Assembly (NCBI RefSeq): GCF_021026295.1
Contig: NZ_JAJNDA010000011.1
Coordinates: forward strand, 1-64,000
Source of the DNA: Actinomycetospora soli
Lineage (GTDB): Bacteria; Actinomycetota; Actinomycetes; Mycobacteriales; Pseudonocardiaceae
Direction: 5' to 3'
DNA: 64,000 bases
The translations under genes and the position numbers were made by a program. The notes under the pieces were generated by a model that was given only the letters and a program-made list of their open reading frames with translations, ran no database searches and was not told the origin of the DNA. The first letter of the stretch is position 1. The number at the start of each line of letters is the position of its first letter. This document shows positions 34,954 to 46,837 of this stretch, one piece after another.

Positions 34954-36740
34954 GGCCGTCCCGACGACGGGTCCTCGCGCTGGTACTCGGGCTCGTGGCG
35001 CTGCTGCTCGCCGGGTGCGCCACGGTCCCCGGCTCGTCCGACGTGACCGTGCTGCGCCGGGTCGGCGACCCCGCCGAGCCCTCCGCCCCGCCCGGACCGG
35101 CCCGGGGCGCCGGACCGCTGGAGATCGTCCGCGGCTGGATCCTCGCCTCGGGGGCGACGGCCGAGCGCCACAGCGCGGCGCGGGCGTTCCTCAGCCCGGC
35201 CACGGCGGGCAGCTGGGACGACGGCGCCTCCCCGACGGTCGTGTCCGACCGCGTGGACACGACGTTCGTCTCCGGCAGCGGCCAGTCGCCGGACGCCGCC
35301 GTGCGGGTCCGGGCGGACAAGCTCGGCACCCTGCGGCCCGACGGGGCGTTCGTGGCCGACCCGGGCACGGTCGACGTCACCGTGCGCCTGTCCCAGGACA
35401 ACGGGGTCTGGCGCATCGCCGACCTGCCGCCCGGGACGATCGTGCGCCGCACCGACCTGCGGGCGAACACCCGCCCGGTGCGCATCTGGTTCCTCGCGGC
35501 CGTCGGCGGGGCGCCGGTGGGGGAGACCCGCTACCTCGCGACCAGCCCCGCGCGCTCGGTCGCCTCCCGGGTGCTCGACGAGCTGCTCTCCGGGCCCTCC
35601 GAGGACCTGCGGGGTGCGGCGTTGTCGGCCCTGCCGCCGGGCGCGATGCTGCGGTCCGCGGTGGGGACCAGCCCGGACGGCGTGACCACCGTCGACCTCA
35701 CCCGCATCGGCCCGGTCGACGCACTCGACGAGGGCCGCCGGACCGAGATCGCCCAGCAGATCGTGCTGACGCTCGCGGGGGTCGGCATCGACCGGGTCGC
35801 GCCGAGCGTCGACGGCGAGCCGCTGGTCGCGGGCCGCACCGAGCTCGGCGTCGCCGACGTCCTCGCCGCCCTGCCGCCGCTCGTGCGCGAACGCCGGGAC
35901 CTGCCCAGCGACAGCGCGTCGTCGCCCGCGGCGACCCCGCCCGCCGTCGTGGTGACCGGCGGGCGGGTGCTGACCGTCCCCGAGAACCCGACCGCGGCGA
36001 GCTCGGGCGGGCCCGACCTGGTCACGGGCGTGGACGACGCCCGCAGCGCGAGCCTCTCGCCCGACGGGCGGGACGTGGCCGTGGTGGGCAACGGGCCCGA
36101 CGGGATGCGGCTGTGGGTCGGGCGCTCCGGCGCCGCGGCGACCCCGAGCCCGGTCGCCGGCCGGTTCGTCGGCCGGCCGTCGTGGACCCCGGACGGCAAC
36201 GAGGTGTGGACGGTCGTGGACGGCCGACCGGTCCGCGCGGCGCGCGCCGGCTCCGTCCTGACCCCCGTCGCGCTCGACACCGCCACGCTCGCCGGCTACG
36301 GGCCGCCGACCACGCTGCGGCTCTCGCCCGACGGCACGAAGGTCGCGCTGGTGGCCGACGGCCGGGTCCTCGTCGCGACCGTCGTCCGCGACACCGGGGG
36401 CGGCGCCCGCCTCGGGCCGGTCCGCGTGCTGCGGCCGGGCCCCGTCGGCGAGGCCCTCGCGGGCGTCCTCGACGTCACCTGGTCCCAGACCGACCGGCTC
36501 GTGGCGGTCGGCACCGCGCTGGGCCGCCCGGTGCAGATCGCCTCGGTCGACGGCCTGGAGCTCGACAGCCCGACCACCACCAACCTCACGCCGCCCGTCA
36601 CGGCGGTCGCCGCCGCCCCGGAACGCCCGACCCTCGTGGTGGACCAGGGCGGGCTGTGGTCGCTGCCCGCGAGCGGCGGCGACGTGTGGAGCTCGGTGCC
36701 GGGCGGGTCCAACTCGTCGGTCCCGGCCTACCCGGGCTGA
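34950..36740 (+). CDS. lpqB: lipoprotein LpqB, MtrAB accessory
   Basis: A 596-residue secreted lipoprotein that modulates MtrB in mycobacteria. The signal peptide VLALVLGLVALLLAGCATV holds the lipobox (LAGC). A GerMN-like domain covers about 100-300 (YLATSPARSVASRVLDELLSGPSEDL), followed by a beta-propeller-like half with repeated SPDG blocks (LSPDGRDVAVVG, TPDGNEVWTVV, LSPDGTKVALVADG). GTG 34950 overlaps the mtrB stop (GTGA). A perfect 11-pair hairpin lies just after the stop. Confidence 0.95.
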   Translation: MRPSRRRVLALVLGLVALLLAGCATVPGSSDVTVLRRVGDPAEPSAPPGPARGAGPLEIVRGWILASGATAERHSAARAFLSPATAGSWDDGASPTVVSDRVDTTFVSGSGQSPDAAVRVRADKLGTLRPDGAFVADPGTVDVTVRLSQDNGVWRIADLPPGTIVRRTDLRANTRPVRIWFLAAVGGAPVGETRYLATSPARSVASRVLDELLSGPSEDLRGAALSALPPGAMLRSAVGTSPDGVTTVDLTRIGPVDALDEGRRTEIAQQIVLTLAGVGIDRVAPSVDGEPLVAGRTELGVADVLAALPPLVRERRDLPSDSASSPAATPPAVVVTGGRVLTVPENPTAASSGGPDLVTGVDDARSASLSPDGRDVAVVGNGPDGMRLWVGRSGAAATPSPVAGRFVGRPSWTPDGNEVWTVVDGRPVRAARAGSVLTPVALDTATLAGYGPPTTLRLSPDGTKVALVADGRVLVATVVRDTGGGARLGPVRVLRPGPVGEALAGVLDVTWSQTDRLVAVGTALGRPVQIASVDGLELDSPTTTNLTPPVTAVAAAPERPTLVVDQGGLWSLPASGGDVWSSVPGGSNSSVPAYPG

Positions 36741-36747
36741 TCGGCAC

Positions 36748-36779
36748 CGCCGTCCGCCGCAGTCGCGTGGCGGACGGCG
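36748..36779 (+). terminator. hairpin after lpqB
   Basis: CGCCGTCCGCC (36748-36758) and GGCGGACGGCG (36769-36779) are perfect 11-base arms with a 10-base loop, seven bases after the lpqB stop. It closes the tmk-mtrA-mtrB-lpqB unit. Confidence 0.7.
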
Positions 36780-36866
36780 CAGCGCGCTGTCCCCAGGGGG
36801 CCCTGCGTCCCCAGGCCTCCGTGCGCCGCTGGCGGTCGGCGGGCGGGGCGGCCGAGCATCGGTGGG

Positions 36867-37595
36867 GTGATCGGAGCCCTGTGGCGCGCCCTGCTCGACC
36901 TCCTGCTGCCCACGCCCTGCGGGGGCTGCGACGCGGTCGTGGAGCCCGGGCAGGGGCTGTGCGCGACCTGTCGGGCGGAGCTGGCGCGCCCCGTCCCCGC
37001 GCCCGAGCTGCCGGGCCTGCCGCCCGCGATGGCGCTCGCGCCCTACCGCGGCGCGCCGCGGCGGGTGGTGATCGCCTACAAGGAACGGGGTCGGCGGGAC
37101 CTCGCCGCGCCGCTGGCCGCCGCCCTGGCCGCCGCGCTCGCACAGGCCCTGCCGCGCGGACCGTGCGTGCTCGTCCCGGCGCCCTCCCGGCCGGGGGCCG
37201 CGCGGGCCCGGGGCGGCGACCACATGCTGGGCCTGGCCCGCGCGGTCGCGGCCGGCACCGACCACGTGGTGCTGCCCGCACTGCGGCTCTCGTGGCGGGC
37301 GCGCGACTCGGTCGGCCTCGACGCCCGGGAGCGCGCGGCGAACCTGACCGCCCACCTGCGGCTCCGGCGGAGGGTGCGGCCCGGCGACGGGCGGCCGGTC
37401 GTGCTCCTCGACGACGTGCTCACCACCGGGGCGACCGCCCGCACCTGTGCCCGGGCCCTCGCGGCCGCCGGGCTGCCCGTCGACCTGGTCCTCGTGGTCA
37501 CGGCGGTCGGCGCCCGACGGCCGGTCGTGCCCGGAGGTCGCCCGACCCGGGGGACGCCTGCGCGACACCTTCCGGCCACCCGCCGGAGTCGCTAG
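36867..37595 (+). CDS. ComF family phosphoribosyltransferase-like protein
   Basis: A 242-residue ComF protein: N-terminal zinc-finger pairs (PTPCGGCDAV and LCATCRAELAR) and a PRTase fold with the PRPP loop [13 protein letters not shown] near 190. ComF is needed for DNA uptake in naturally competent bacteria; in actinobacteria the role is unclear. GAGCAT at 36854-36859 precedes GTG 36867 by seven bases, consistent with a leaderless transcript. The C-terminal 25 residues are basic and unconserved. It sits between lpqB and hpf as in M. tuberculosis. Confidence 0.9.
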   Translation: MIGALWRALLDLLLPTPCGGCDAVVEPGQGLCATCRAELARPVPAPELPGLPPAMALAPYRGAPRRVVIAYKERGRRDLAAPLAAALAAALAQALPRGPCVLVPAPSRPGAARARGGDHMLGLARAVAAGTDHVVLPALRLSWRARDSVGLDARERAANLTAHLRLRRRVRPGDGRPVVLLDDVLTTGATARTCARALAAAGLPVDLVLVVTAVGARRPVVPGGRPTRGTPARHLPATRRSR

Positions 37596-37708
37596 CGTGT
37601 CCCCTCTCACCGGTCGATCGACCGAGAGGAGGCACGAGGAGTCCTACCGCGACGCCACGGGCCTGCTCGGCCGAGTGGCGGCGCTCCTTACTTCCCCCGG
37701 GAGTTGAT

Positions 37709-38416
37709 GTGGAGATCGTCATCTGTGGCCGCAACGTCGAGGTCCCGGAGCACTTCCGTGACCACACGACCGAGAAGCTGGGCCGACTCGGACGCTATGA
37801 CCACAAGGTCATCCGGATGTCCGTCGAGCTCTCGCACGAGAACAACCCACGTCAGACCAAGACCTGCCAGAGCGTCGAGATCACGGGCCGCGGGCGTGGC
37901 CCCGTCGTCCGCGCCGTCGCCAGCGCCGGTGACTTCTACTCCGCGCTCGACCTGGCCATCGGCCGGCTCGAGGAACGGATGCGCCGCGCCCACGACCGCC
38001 GCGTGCACAAGTCCGCGCGCCGCAAGGTCGCCGTGGGCGCCGGTGGCCCGAACGAGGAGCTGCCGACCTCCGGCGCCGAACTCGACGAATCGCTGCCCGA
38101 TCCGCTGCGTGACACCACCGACAGCACCGCCGGCGCCGACTCCGCCGACCACACCGACACCACGTCCGCCGGGACCGTCCCGGCCGCGCGCGAGGCCCTC
38201 GACGACCGCTTCGACCGGGAGGTCGACGGCGACGGCCCCGGCCACATCGCCCGCGTCAAGGAGCACGAGGCCGTGCCCATGACCGTCGACGACGCCCTCT
38301 CCCGGATGGAGCTGGTGGGGCACGACTTCTTCCTCTTCTCGGACAAGTCGAGCGGACGGCCGAGCGTGGTCTACCGGCGTCGCGGCTACGACTACGGCGT
38401 CATCCACCTCGTCTGA
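37709..38416 (+). CDS. hpf: ribosome hibernation promoting factor, long form
   Basis: A 235-residue long HPF. The N-terminal domain (1-105) has VEIVICGRNVEVPEHFRDHTTEKLGRL and the basic RRAHDRRVHKS that binds the decoding site; a variable acidic linker (115-170) follows, and the C-terminal dimerisation domain reads HEAVPMTVDDALSRMELVGHDFFLFSD to the end. It would dimerise 70S ribosomes into 100S in stationary phase. The start is GTG 37709 with GGGAG at 37699-37703; an ATG two bases upstream is out of frame. It lies between comF and secA, the mycobacterial order. Confidence 0.93.
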   Translation: MEIVICGRNVEVPEHFRDHTTEKLGRLGRYDHKVIRMSVELSHENNPRQTKTCQSVEITGRGRGPVVRAVASAGDFYSALDLAIGRLEERMRRAHDRRVHKSARRKVAVGAGGPNEELPTSGAELDESLPDPLRDTTDSTAGADSADHTDTTSAGTVPAAREALDDRFDREVDGDGPGHIARVKEHEAVPMTVDDALSRMELVGHDFFLFSDKSSGRPSVVYRRRGYDYGVIHLV

Positions 38417-38593
38417 CGCCGCCTCCCTCCGGGGTCGGGGCGTCCCGCGTCGGTTCCGGGACCCGGTCGGGCGACGACCGGGCCCCGGACCGCTCCGGTG
38501 GTGCGCGCTTACCATGGGGTGTGCGCCCACGCACTCCGCGCGAGTGCGCCGGACGCGGGCCGACGACGACGAGGACGAGCGAGGTCACCCATC

Positions 38594-41767
<3,174 letters not shown>

Positions 41768-41798
41768 CGCCGTCGCATCCGCGTGGCCACCCCGGCCG

Positions 41799-42258
41799 CC
41801 TTGTCGTGGGAAGGGCACGCCTGCCGGCTGCCTTGTCGTGGTGAGTCACCGCGACAAGGTGGGCCTGCGGGGTCGGATGGCCGCGACAAGGTGGTGGCGG
41901 GGCGGCGCGGGGTCCTCGGTGTGCGCGTCGGGCGGTGTCGGCCCTGTTCGGACTGCCTTGTCGTGGGAAGGGCACGCGAGCCGGCCGCCTTGTCGTGCTG
42001 AATTGCCGCGACAGGGTTGGCCTCCGGTGTCGAATGGCCGCGACAAGGTGGGCCTCCGGGTTCGAATGGCCGCGACAAGGTGGCGCGGGCGACCGGGCGA
42101 CCGGGCGACCGGGCGACCGGGCGGCGGCGGGGCGCGCGGTGGGCCGTATCGCCCTGTTCGGACTGCCTTGTCGTAGGAAGGGCACCCGGGCCGGCCACCT
42201 TGTCGTGCTGAAACTCCGCGACAAGGTGGGCCTTCGGGGTCGAATAGCCGCGACAAGG
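41799..42258. repeat. array of CCTTGTCG / CGACAAGG motifs on a 32-bp period
   Basis: Six CCTTGTCG motifs start at 41799, 41831, 41956, 41988, 42166 and 42198. Seven CGACAAGG motifs (one with a G substitution) start at 41852, 41884, 42009, 42041, 42073, 42219 and 42251. Same-strand neighbours are exactly 32 bases apart, and the facing motifs are always 21 apart, giving three composite mirror units. The inner pair of unit one (41831-41859) is nearly a 29-base palindrome with GGTGA and TCACC inside. The spacers within arms are similar (GGCCTNCGGGGTCG, GGGAAGGGCAC). Looks like a REP/REPIN-type element. Confidence 0.85.
42089..42120. repeat. GCGACCGG octamer repeated four times
   Basis: Four head-to-tail copies of GCGACCGG at 42089-42120, lying between composite units two and three of the 32-bp array. 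Confidence 0.9.
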
Positions 42259-42294
42259 CGGCGGGGGCGACCGGGGCGCCCGGCCCTCACGCCC

Positions 42295-42945
42295 TCAGCC
42301 CACGACCAGCTCGGTCAGCCGCCACTCGTCGTCGCGGCGCTCGAACCGCGCCGCGACGGCCCGGGCGCGGCCGGCGCGATCGGTGCCCATGGTTCCCACC
42401 GTCCCCACCGTCCGCCCCGGGCCCGGCGCACACAGCGCCGCGGCGACCTCGACGGCGACGACCGGAGCCGGGCCGGTCGTGACCAGCGGGCACATCCTCA
42501 GCCCCCGCACCCGCGTCCCCCGTGTCGCGGGTCGCCGCAGCGCCGGGACGAGCGCGCCGACCCGTTCGACGGCCTCGGCCGGGCACACACCCGCGAGGTG
42601 CCCGACCGGCCGCCGCCCGTCGATCACCTCCGCGACCGCCGACAGGACCCGCAGCGCCACGGGCCCGACCTGGTCGCGCGCCGCGTCGAGGGCGGCCTCC
42701 CACGCCGGGGTGGCGAGATCCCGCGCCGCCGGGGGCGGTGCCGGAGCGGGGCCGGGGACCGGGACGGCCGTGATCGAGGGCAGGACCCGCAGCCTCGGGG
42801 TCGGCCGACGGTCCATCCGCCGGGCGAGGCGCGGGGCCACGCACACCCGCCCGGCGCGGGGACGGACCCCGGCCAGCACGGACTCGACCGGGTCGGAGCC
42901 GCCTCCCGTCGACGCCGGTCCCGGTTCGTGTGCTGCGACGCTCAT
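42295..42945 (-). CDS. Rv3235-family protein
   Basis: A 216-residue protein of the actinobacterial Rv3235 group. It has a disordered Pro-rich N-terminal third and a conserved core VGPVALRVLSAVAEVIDGRRPVGHLAG, then a C-terminal strand region with ARAVAARFERRDDEWRLTELVV, which is the usual end. The overall look is like SAV-type small folds, but no catalytic residues are evident. ATG 42945 is clear. Its M. tuberculosis homologue lies near secA1, as here. Function unknown. Confidence 0.8.
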   Translation of the reverse strand: MSVAAHEPGPASTGGGSDPVESVLAGVRPRAGRVCVAPRLARRMDRRPTPRLRVLPSITAVPVPGPAPAPPPAARDLATPAWEAALDAARDQVGPVALRVLSAVAEVIDGRRPVGHLAGVCPAEAVERVGALVPALRRPATRGTRVRGLRMCPLVTTGPAPVVAVEVAAALCAPGPGRTVGTVGTMGTDRAGRARAVAARFERRDDEWRLTELVVG

Positions 42946-43075
42946 GCCGTGCCCTCCCGCTCGCGTCGGCCCCGGGCGCCGGTCGGCACCCGCGGACCGC
43001 GGATCGGGAGGTCTCCGCGGACGTCCCGACTCTAGGACGGCGAGTTCCCGTCCGGAGGCGGTTTGGACGATCTTC

Positions 43076-43879
43076 CTACGGGGTAGGGCGTCGGGTCAGC
43101 TCGAAGCACGCGAGCGTGGCCGCGCACGCCGCGTTGAGCGACTCGACGCCGCCGGCCATCGGGATCGCGACCGTGCCGTGCAGCTCGCCGCGGACCTCGT
43201 CGGTCAGGCCGTCGGTCTCCCCGCCGAGCACGAGCGCCGTCCGCGGCCCGAGCTCGGCGTCGAACAGCGAGGAGTCCCCGCCGCCGTCCAGCCCCAGGAG
43301 CACGAACCCCGCCTCGGCCAGGGCCGCGAGGCCCGCCGCGGCCGTCCCCGCGCGCAGCACCGGGGCGTGGAACGCGACGCCGGCCGAGGCCTTGACCACG
43401 AGCGGGTCGATCGACGGCAGGCCGCGGCGGGGGAGCAGGACGCCCTCCAGGCCGGCCGCCGTCGCGGAGCGCAGGATCATCCCGACGTTGGCCGGGTTGG
43501 TCAGCCCGTCGAGCACGAGCACCCGCGCGGGGGCCTCCGGGCCGAGCTCGGCGAGGAAGCGTTCGACGGTGCGCATCCCGGGCGCCACCACGTCGGCGAT
43601 CACGCCCTGGTCCTGCCGACCGTTGCCCGCGAGGACCTTCACCCGGTGCGCCGAGGCCCGGGTCACACGCACGCCGCGGGAGCGCGCCGCGTCGAGGATC
43701 GGGCGCACCGCGCGCTGGTCGGCCCCCTCGGCGAGCACGACCTTGTCGACCTCCAGAGCCGGGTCCTGCAGCGCCTCGAGCACCGGTTTCCGGCCGTAGA
43801 CCGTCACGAAACGGTCCTTCGGCGAGACCTCGTCGGCGGGCGGTGCGGGCGCCGTCGCGGGTCGGTGGGAGGGCGGCAT
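43076..43879 (-). CDS. TrmH-family (SpoU) RNA 2'-O-methyltransferase
   Basis: A 267-residue SPOUT methyltransferase. An N-terminal substrate-binding domain (VYGRKPVLEALQDPALEVDKVVLA) precedes the knotted domain: motif 1 NPANVGMILRSA with catalytic Arg, motif 2 ALVLGGETDGL, motif 3 IPMAGGVESLNAACAATLACFE. It methylates ribose in rRNA or tRNA; the exact nucleotide is not predictable. ATG 43879 is preceded on its strand by CACAGT eight bases away. It is divergent from the acyltransferase gene by 54 bases. Confidence 0.9.
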   Translation of the reverse strand: MPPSHRPATAPAPPADEVSPKDRFVTVYGRKPVLEALQDPALEVDKVVLAEGADQRAVRPILDAARSRGVRVTRASAHRVKVLAGNGRQDQGVIADVVAPGMRTVERFLAELGPEAPARVLVLDGLTNPANVGMILRSATAAGLEGVLLPRRGLPSIDPLVVKASAGVAFHAPVLRAGTAAAGLAALAEAGFVLLGLDGGGDSSLFDAELGPRTALVLGGETDGLTDEVRGELHGTVAIPMAGGVESLNAACAATLACFELTRRPTP

Positions 43880-43933
43880 CGGAGCCCACTGTGTCAGACG
43901 GGTCTCACCAGCCGTCGTGCGAGGATCGAGGCC

Positions 43934-45349
43934 ATGCCGGACCGCCTCACGGCCCTGGACGCCTCCTTCCTCTACATGGACCAACCGACGACGCCGATGC
44001 ACGTCGGCAGCGTCGCCGTCTTCCGCAAGCCCCGGTCCGGCTTCGACTACGAGCGGCTCGTCGAGCTCATCTCCGGGCGCATCGGGCTGGTCCCGCGCTA
44101 CCGGCAGAAGATCAAGCAGATCCCGTACGGCGTCGCCCGCCCGGTGTGGGTGGACGACACCGACTTCGACGTGACCTACCACGTCCGCCGCTCCGCCCTG
44201 CCCGGTCCGGGCACCGACCGGGCGCTCAACGAGCTCGTCGCGCGCCTCATGTCGCGCCCGCTCGACCACACGCGTCCGCTGTGGGAGATGTACCTCGTCG
44301 ACGGGCTCTCCGGGGGCCGCGTCGCGATCGTGTCGAAGACCCACCAGGCGATGGTCGACGGGATCGCGTCGATCGACATCAGCCAGGTCGTGCTCGACGA
44401 CTCGCCCGACGGGCGCGACGAGCCGGAGGACGACTGGGTGGCCCGGCCGGAGCCGCCGTCGTGGAAGCTCGTGCTCGACGCGTTCGGTGAGGCGGTCGCC
44501 CGCCCGGGCAACGCCGTCGAGGCCGCGCACGCCGCGGTGCGCGACGCCGCGGACACCGTCACGAAGGTCGCGGGCGTCGCGGGCGGTCTGCTCTCCGCGG
44601 TCCGCACCGCCGTGCGCCCCGCACCGACGACCCCGCTGAACGTGCCGATCTCCACGCAGCGGCGCTTCGCCCACGCACGCACCGAGCTCGAGGACTACCG
44701 CGCGATCCGCCGCGCGCACGGCGGCACGATCAACGACGTCGTGCTCACCGTCATCTCCGGCGCGATGCGCAACTGGCTGCTCTCGCGCGGCGCCTCGGTG
44801 ACCCCGACGACGACGCTGCGCGCGATGGTGCCGCTCTCGGTGCGCGGTGAGGCGGCGGCGACCGGCGCGATCAGCGGCGGCGGCCTGCTCGGCAACCGGA
44901 TCGCCTCCTACCTCGTGGACCTGCCGGTGGGGGAGCCGAACCCGGTGCTGCGGATGCACCACGTGGCGCACGCGATGCGCGAGCACAAGCAGTCGGGCCA
45001 GTCCGTCGGCGCGAACGCGTTGGTCCGGGTGGGCGGCTTCGCCCCGCCGACGCTGCACGCCCTCGGCGCCCGCGCGGCGAGCGGGCTGTCGCGGCGGCTG
45101 TTCAACGTCGTCGTCTCGAACGTGCCCGGACCGCAGCACCCGCTGTACGCGGGCGGCGCGCGGATGCTCGAGATGTACCCGGTGGTGCCGCTCGCGAAGG
45201 GCCAGTCCCTCGCCGTCGGGCTCACCTCCTACGACGGCGGGGTGTTCTACGGCTTCAACGCCGACCGCGACTCGATGGCCGACGTGGACGAGTTCGGCGA
45301 CCTCGTGACGGAGGCGCTGGCCGAGCTGCTCGCCACGGTGCCGCGGTGA
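43934..45349 (+). CDS. wax ester synthase/diacylglycerol acyltransferase (WS/DGAT)
   Basis: A 471-residue member of the WS/DGAT family that makes triacylglycerol or wax esters. It has the N-terminal LDASFLYMDQPTTPMHVGSVAVF and PLWEMYLVDGL, and a C-terminal VSNVPGPQHPLYAGGARM signature. The catalytic motif HHxxxDG is HQAMVDG at 137-143: the first His is kept, but the second His, the presumed catalytic base, is Gln. It may be inactive or use another base. GAGGAT at 43921-43926 is seven bases before ATG 43934. The stop overlaps the patatin start (GTGA). The syntenic mycobacterial gene is tgs3 (Rv3234c). Confidence 0.88.
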   Translation: MPDRLTALDASFLYMDQPTTPMHVGSVAVFRKPRSGFDYERLVELISGRIGLVPRYRQKIKQIPYGVARPVWVDDTDFDVTYHVRRSALPGPGTDRALNELVARLMSRPLDHTRPLWEMYLVDGLSGGRVAIVSKTHQAMVDGIASIDISQVVLDDSPDGRDEPEDDWVARPEPPSWKLVLDAFGEAVARPGNAVEAAHAAVRDAADTVTKVAGVAGGLLSAVRTAVRPAPTTPLNVPISTQRRFAHARTELEDYRAIRRAHGGTINDVVLTVISGAMRNWLLSRGASVTPTTTLRAMVPLSVRGEAAATGAISGGGLLGNRIASYLVDLPVGEPNPVLRMHHVAHAMREHKQSGQSVGANALVRVGGFAPPTLHALGARAASGLSRRLFNVVVSNVPGPQHPLYAGGARMLEMYPVVPLAKGQSLAVGLTSYDGGVFYGFNADRDSMADVDEFGDLVTEALAELLATVPR

Positions 45350-46320
45350 GCGGGGGCGCGCGCACCTCGAGCCGGCGCGCGATCGTCGTCGGGACCGGCG
45401 GCTCGCTCGGGTACGCGTGGACGGTGGCGGCGCTGTCGACCTGGCAGCAGCACACCGGCCACGACGCCCGCGACGCCGACGTGCTCATCGGCACCTCGGC
45501 CGGCTCGATCGTCGCCTCGGCGCTGGCCAGCGGCGTGGCGGTCGACGACCTCGTGGCGCACCTGCTCGAGCCGCGCGACCCGCCGTCGGGAACGCCCCGG
45601 CGTCGCGGCGCGCGGGGCGGGCTGCCGCCGATGCCCCGCGTGGGTCCCGGCTCGGTGCGGCTGCTGCGCGAGGTCGTCCGGCACCCGCGCCGGTTCCCGC
45701 CGTTCGCGGTCGCGTCGGCGCTGCTGCCGGTCGGGCGGGCGGACACGCGCGGGGTGATCCGGCTGGTCTCCTCGTTCGCGCCGGAGGCGTGGCCCGCGCC
45801 GCCGACCGCGCCCGAGCTGCGGATCATCGCCACCGACTACGACAGCGGCGCCCGGGTGCCGTTCGGTCGCCAGGGGGCGCCACCCGCGTCGTGCGCGGAG
45901 GCGGCCAGCGCCTCGTGCGCGGTGCCGGGCTGGTTCGAGCCGGTGCGCATCGGCGGCCGCCGCTACGTCGACGGCGGGGTCTGCTCGGCGACGTCGGCCG
46001 ACCTGCTGCTGGGCCCGGACATGCCCGCGCTCGACGAGGCGCTGGTGCTGGTCCCGCTCGCCCGGCGCGGCCGGATCGGCCTGACGGGGGTGGCGGGTGC
46101 GGCCGACGGCGTGTTCCGTGGCATGGTCGGCGGCCGCAGCGCCCGCGAGATCGCCCGGCTGCGCGGGGCCGGCCTGTCGGTCACCTCGCACGCCCCGGGT
46201 CCCGAGGAGCGCGCGGTGATGGGTTGGAACGTCATGGACGCCCGCCGGCAGGCGGACGTGGTGCGGACCGCCCTGCGCACGACCGCGCAGTGGTGGTCCC
46301 GGAAGGACCGGGACACGTGA
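45346..46320 (+). CDS. patatin-like phospholipase, copy 1
   Basis: A 324-residue patatin lipid acyl hydrolase with a Ser-Asp dyad. The oxyanion loop is GTGGSLGYAW (10-20), the nucleophile S51 lies in IGTSAGSIVAS (GxSxG), and the Asp is in RRYVDGGVCS. The loop has Gly-Ser where Gly-Gly-Gly-x-Arg is common. GTG 45346 overlaps the DGAT stop by 4 bases, and the stop overlaps the next start (GTGA), so three genes are coupled. It may release fatty acids from membrane or storage lipids. Confidence 0.88.
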   Translation: MSGGARTSSRRAIVVGTGGSLGYAWTVAALSTWQQHTGHDARDADVLIGTSAGSIVASALASGVAVDDLVAHLLEPRDPPSGTPRRRGARGGLPPMPRVGPGSVRLLREVVRHPRRFPPFAVASALLPVGRADTRGVIRLVSSFAPEAWPAPPTAPELRIIATDYDSGARVPFGRQGAPPASCAEAASASCAVPGWFEPVRIGGRRYVDGGVCSATSADLLLGPDMPALDEALVLVPLARRGRIGLTGVAGAADGVFRGMVGGRSAREIARLRGAGLSVTSHAPGPEERAVMGWNVMDARRQADVVRTALRTTAQWWSRKDRDT

Positions 46321-46835
46321 GGATCTACATCCCGACGACCGTCGCGGGGCTGCGCCGGCTGCTGGCCGACGGCCACGTCCAGCCGCTCTCGGGGACGGCG
46401 TTCGCGCTGACCCCGGCGCTGCGCGAGTCCTACCTCGCGGGCGACGAGGAGGAGCTGGAGTACGCCGCGATGACCGAGGCGGCCCGCGCCTCGCTGCGGC
46501 TGCTCGCCACCGAGCTCGCCGAGGACCCGTCGACGCCGCCGCGCCGCGCCGTCGTCGCGGCGGACGTCGACGACGTGACGCTGCGCCCCGATCTCGACGC
46601 GGCCGTGGTCCGGGTGGCGGGGCCGGTCCCGTCCGGGAAGCTCGCGTCGATCCACCTCGACCTCGCCGACGCGGCCGACGCCGTCCGGGCGGCGGCCGCC
46701 GTGATCGACGCCGCCGACCTCGGTGACGAGGACGCCGAGCTCGCCCTCGGCGACGCCGAGGACCACGACCTCGCCTGGTACGGCGTCCAGGAGCTGCCGT
46801 TCGTGCTGGAGCTGGACGTTCCCGACGGCGGGTGA
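46317..46835 (+). CDS. DUF6912-family protein
   Basis: A 172-residue acidic protein. The start VRIYIPTTVAGLRRLLADG and the ordered pattern EEELEYAAMTEAARASLRLLA and RRAVVAADVDDVTLRPD are recognisable for this actinobacterial family; a short strand HLDLADAADAVRAA follows and the C-terminus is DLAWYGVQELPFVLELD. No enzymatic motif is visible. GTG 46317 overlaps the patatin stop. One copy of the 14-mer lies at 46820-46833 just before its stop. Confidence 0.75.
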   Translation: MRIYIPTTVAGLRRLLADGHVQPLSGTAFALTPALRESYLAGDEEELEYAAMTEAARASLRLLATELAEDPSTPPRRAVVAADVDDVTLRPDLDAAVVRVAGPVPSGKLASIHLDLADAADAVRAAAAVIDAADLGDEDAELALGDAEDHDLAWYGVQELPFVLELDVPDGG

Positions 46836-46837
46836 GG

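Larger units (their letters stand above)
41768..42294. other. 527-base intergenic region filled by a repeat array
   Basis: Between secA and the Rv3235-like gene. Apart from the motif array at 41799-42258 and the octamer tandem at 42089-42120 I see no gene or RNA. Frames through it are open only because of the GC-rich repeats. Confidence 0.8.

Noticed and set aside
41799-42258. CRISPR array
   Set aside because: The constant 32-bp period is suggestive, but the motifs are only 8 bases, occur in both orientations and the spacers are similar to each other; no cas genes are near.
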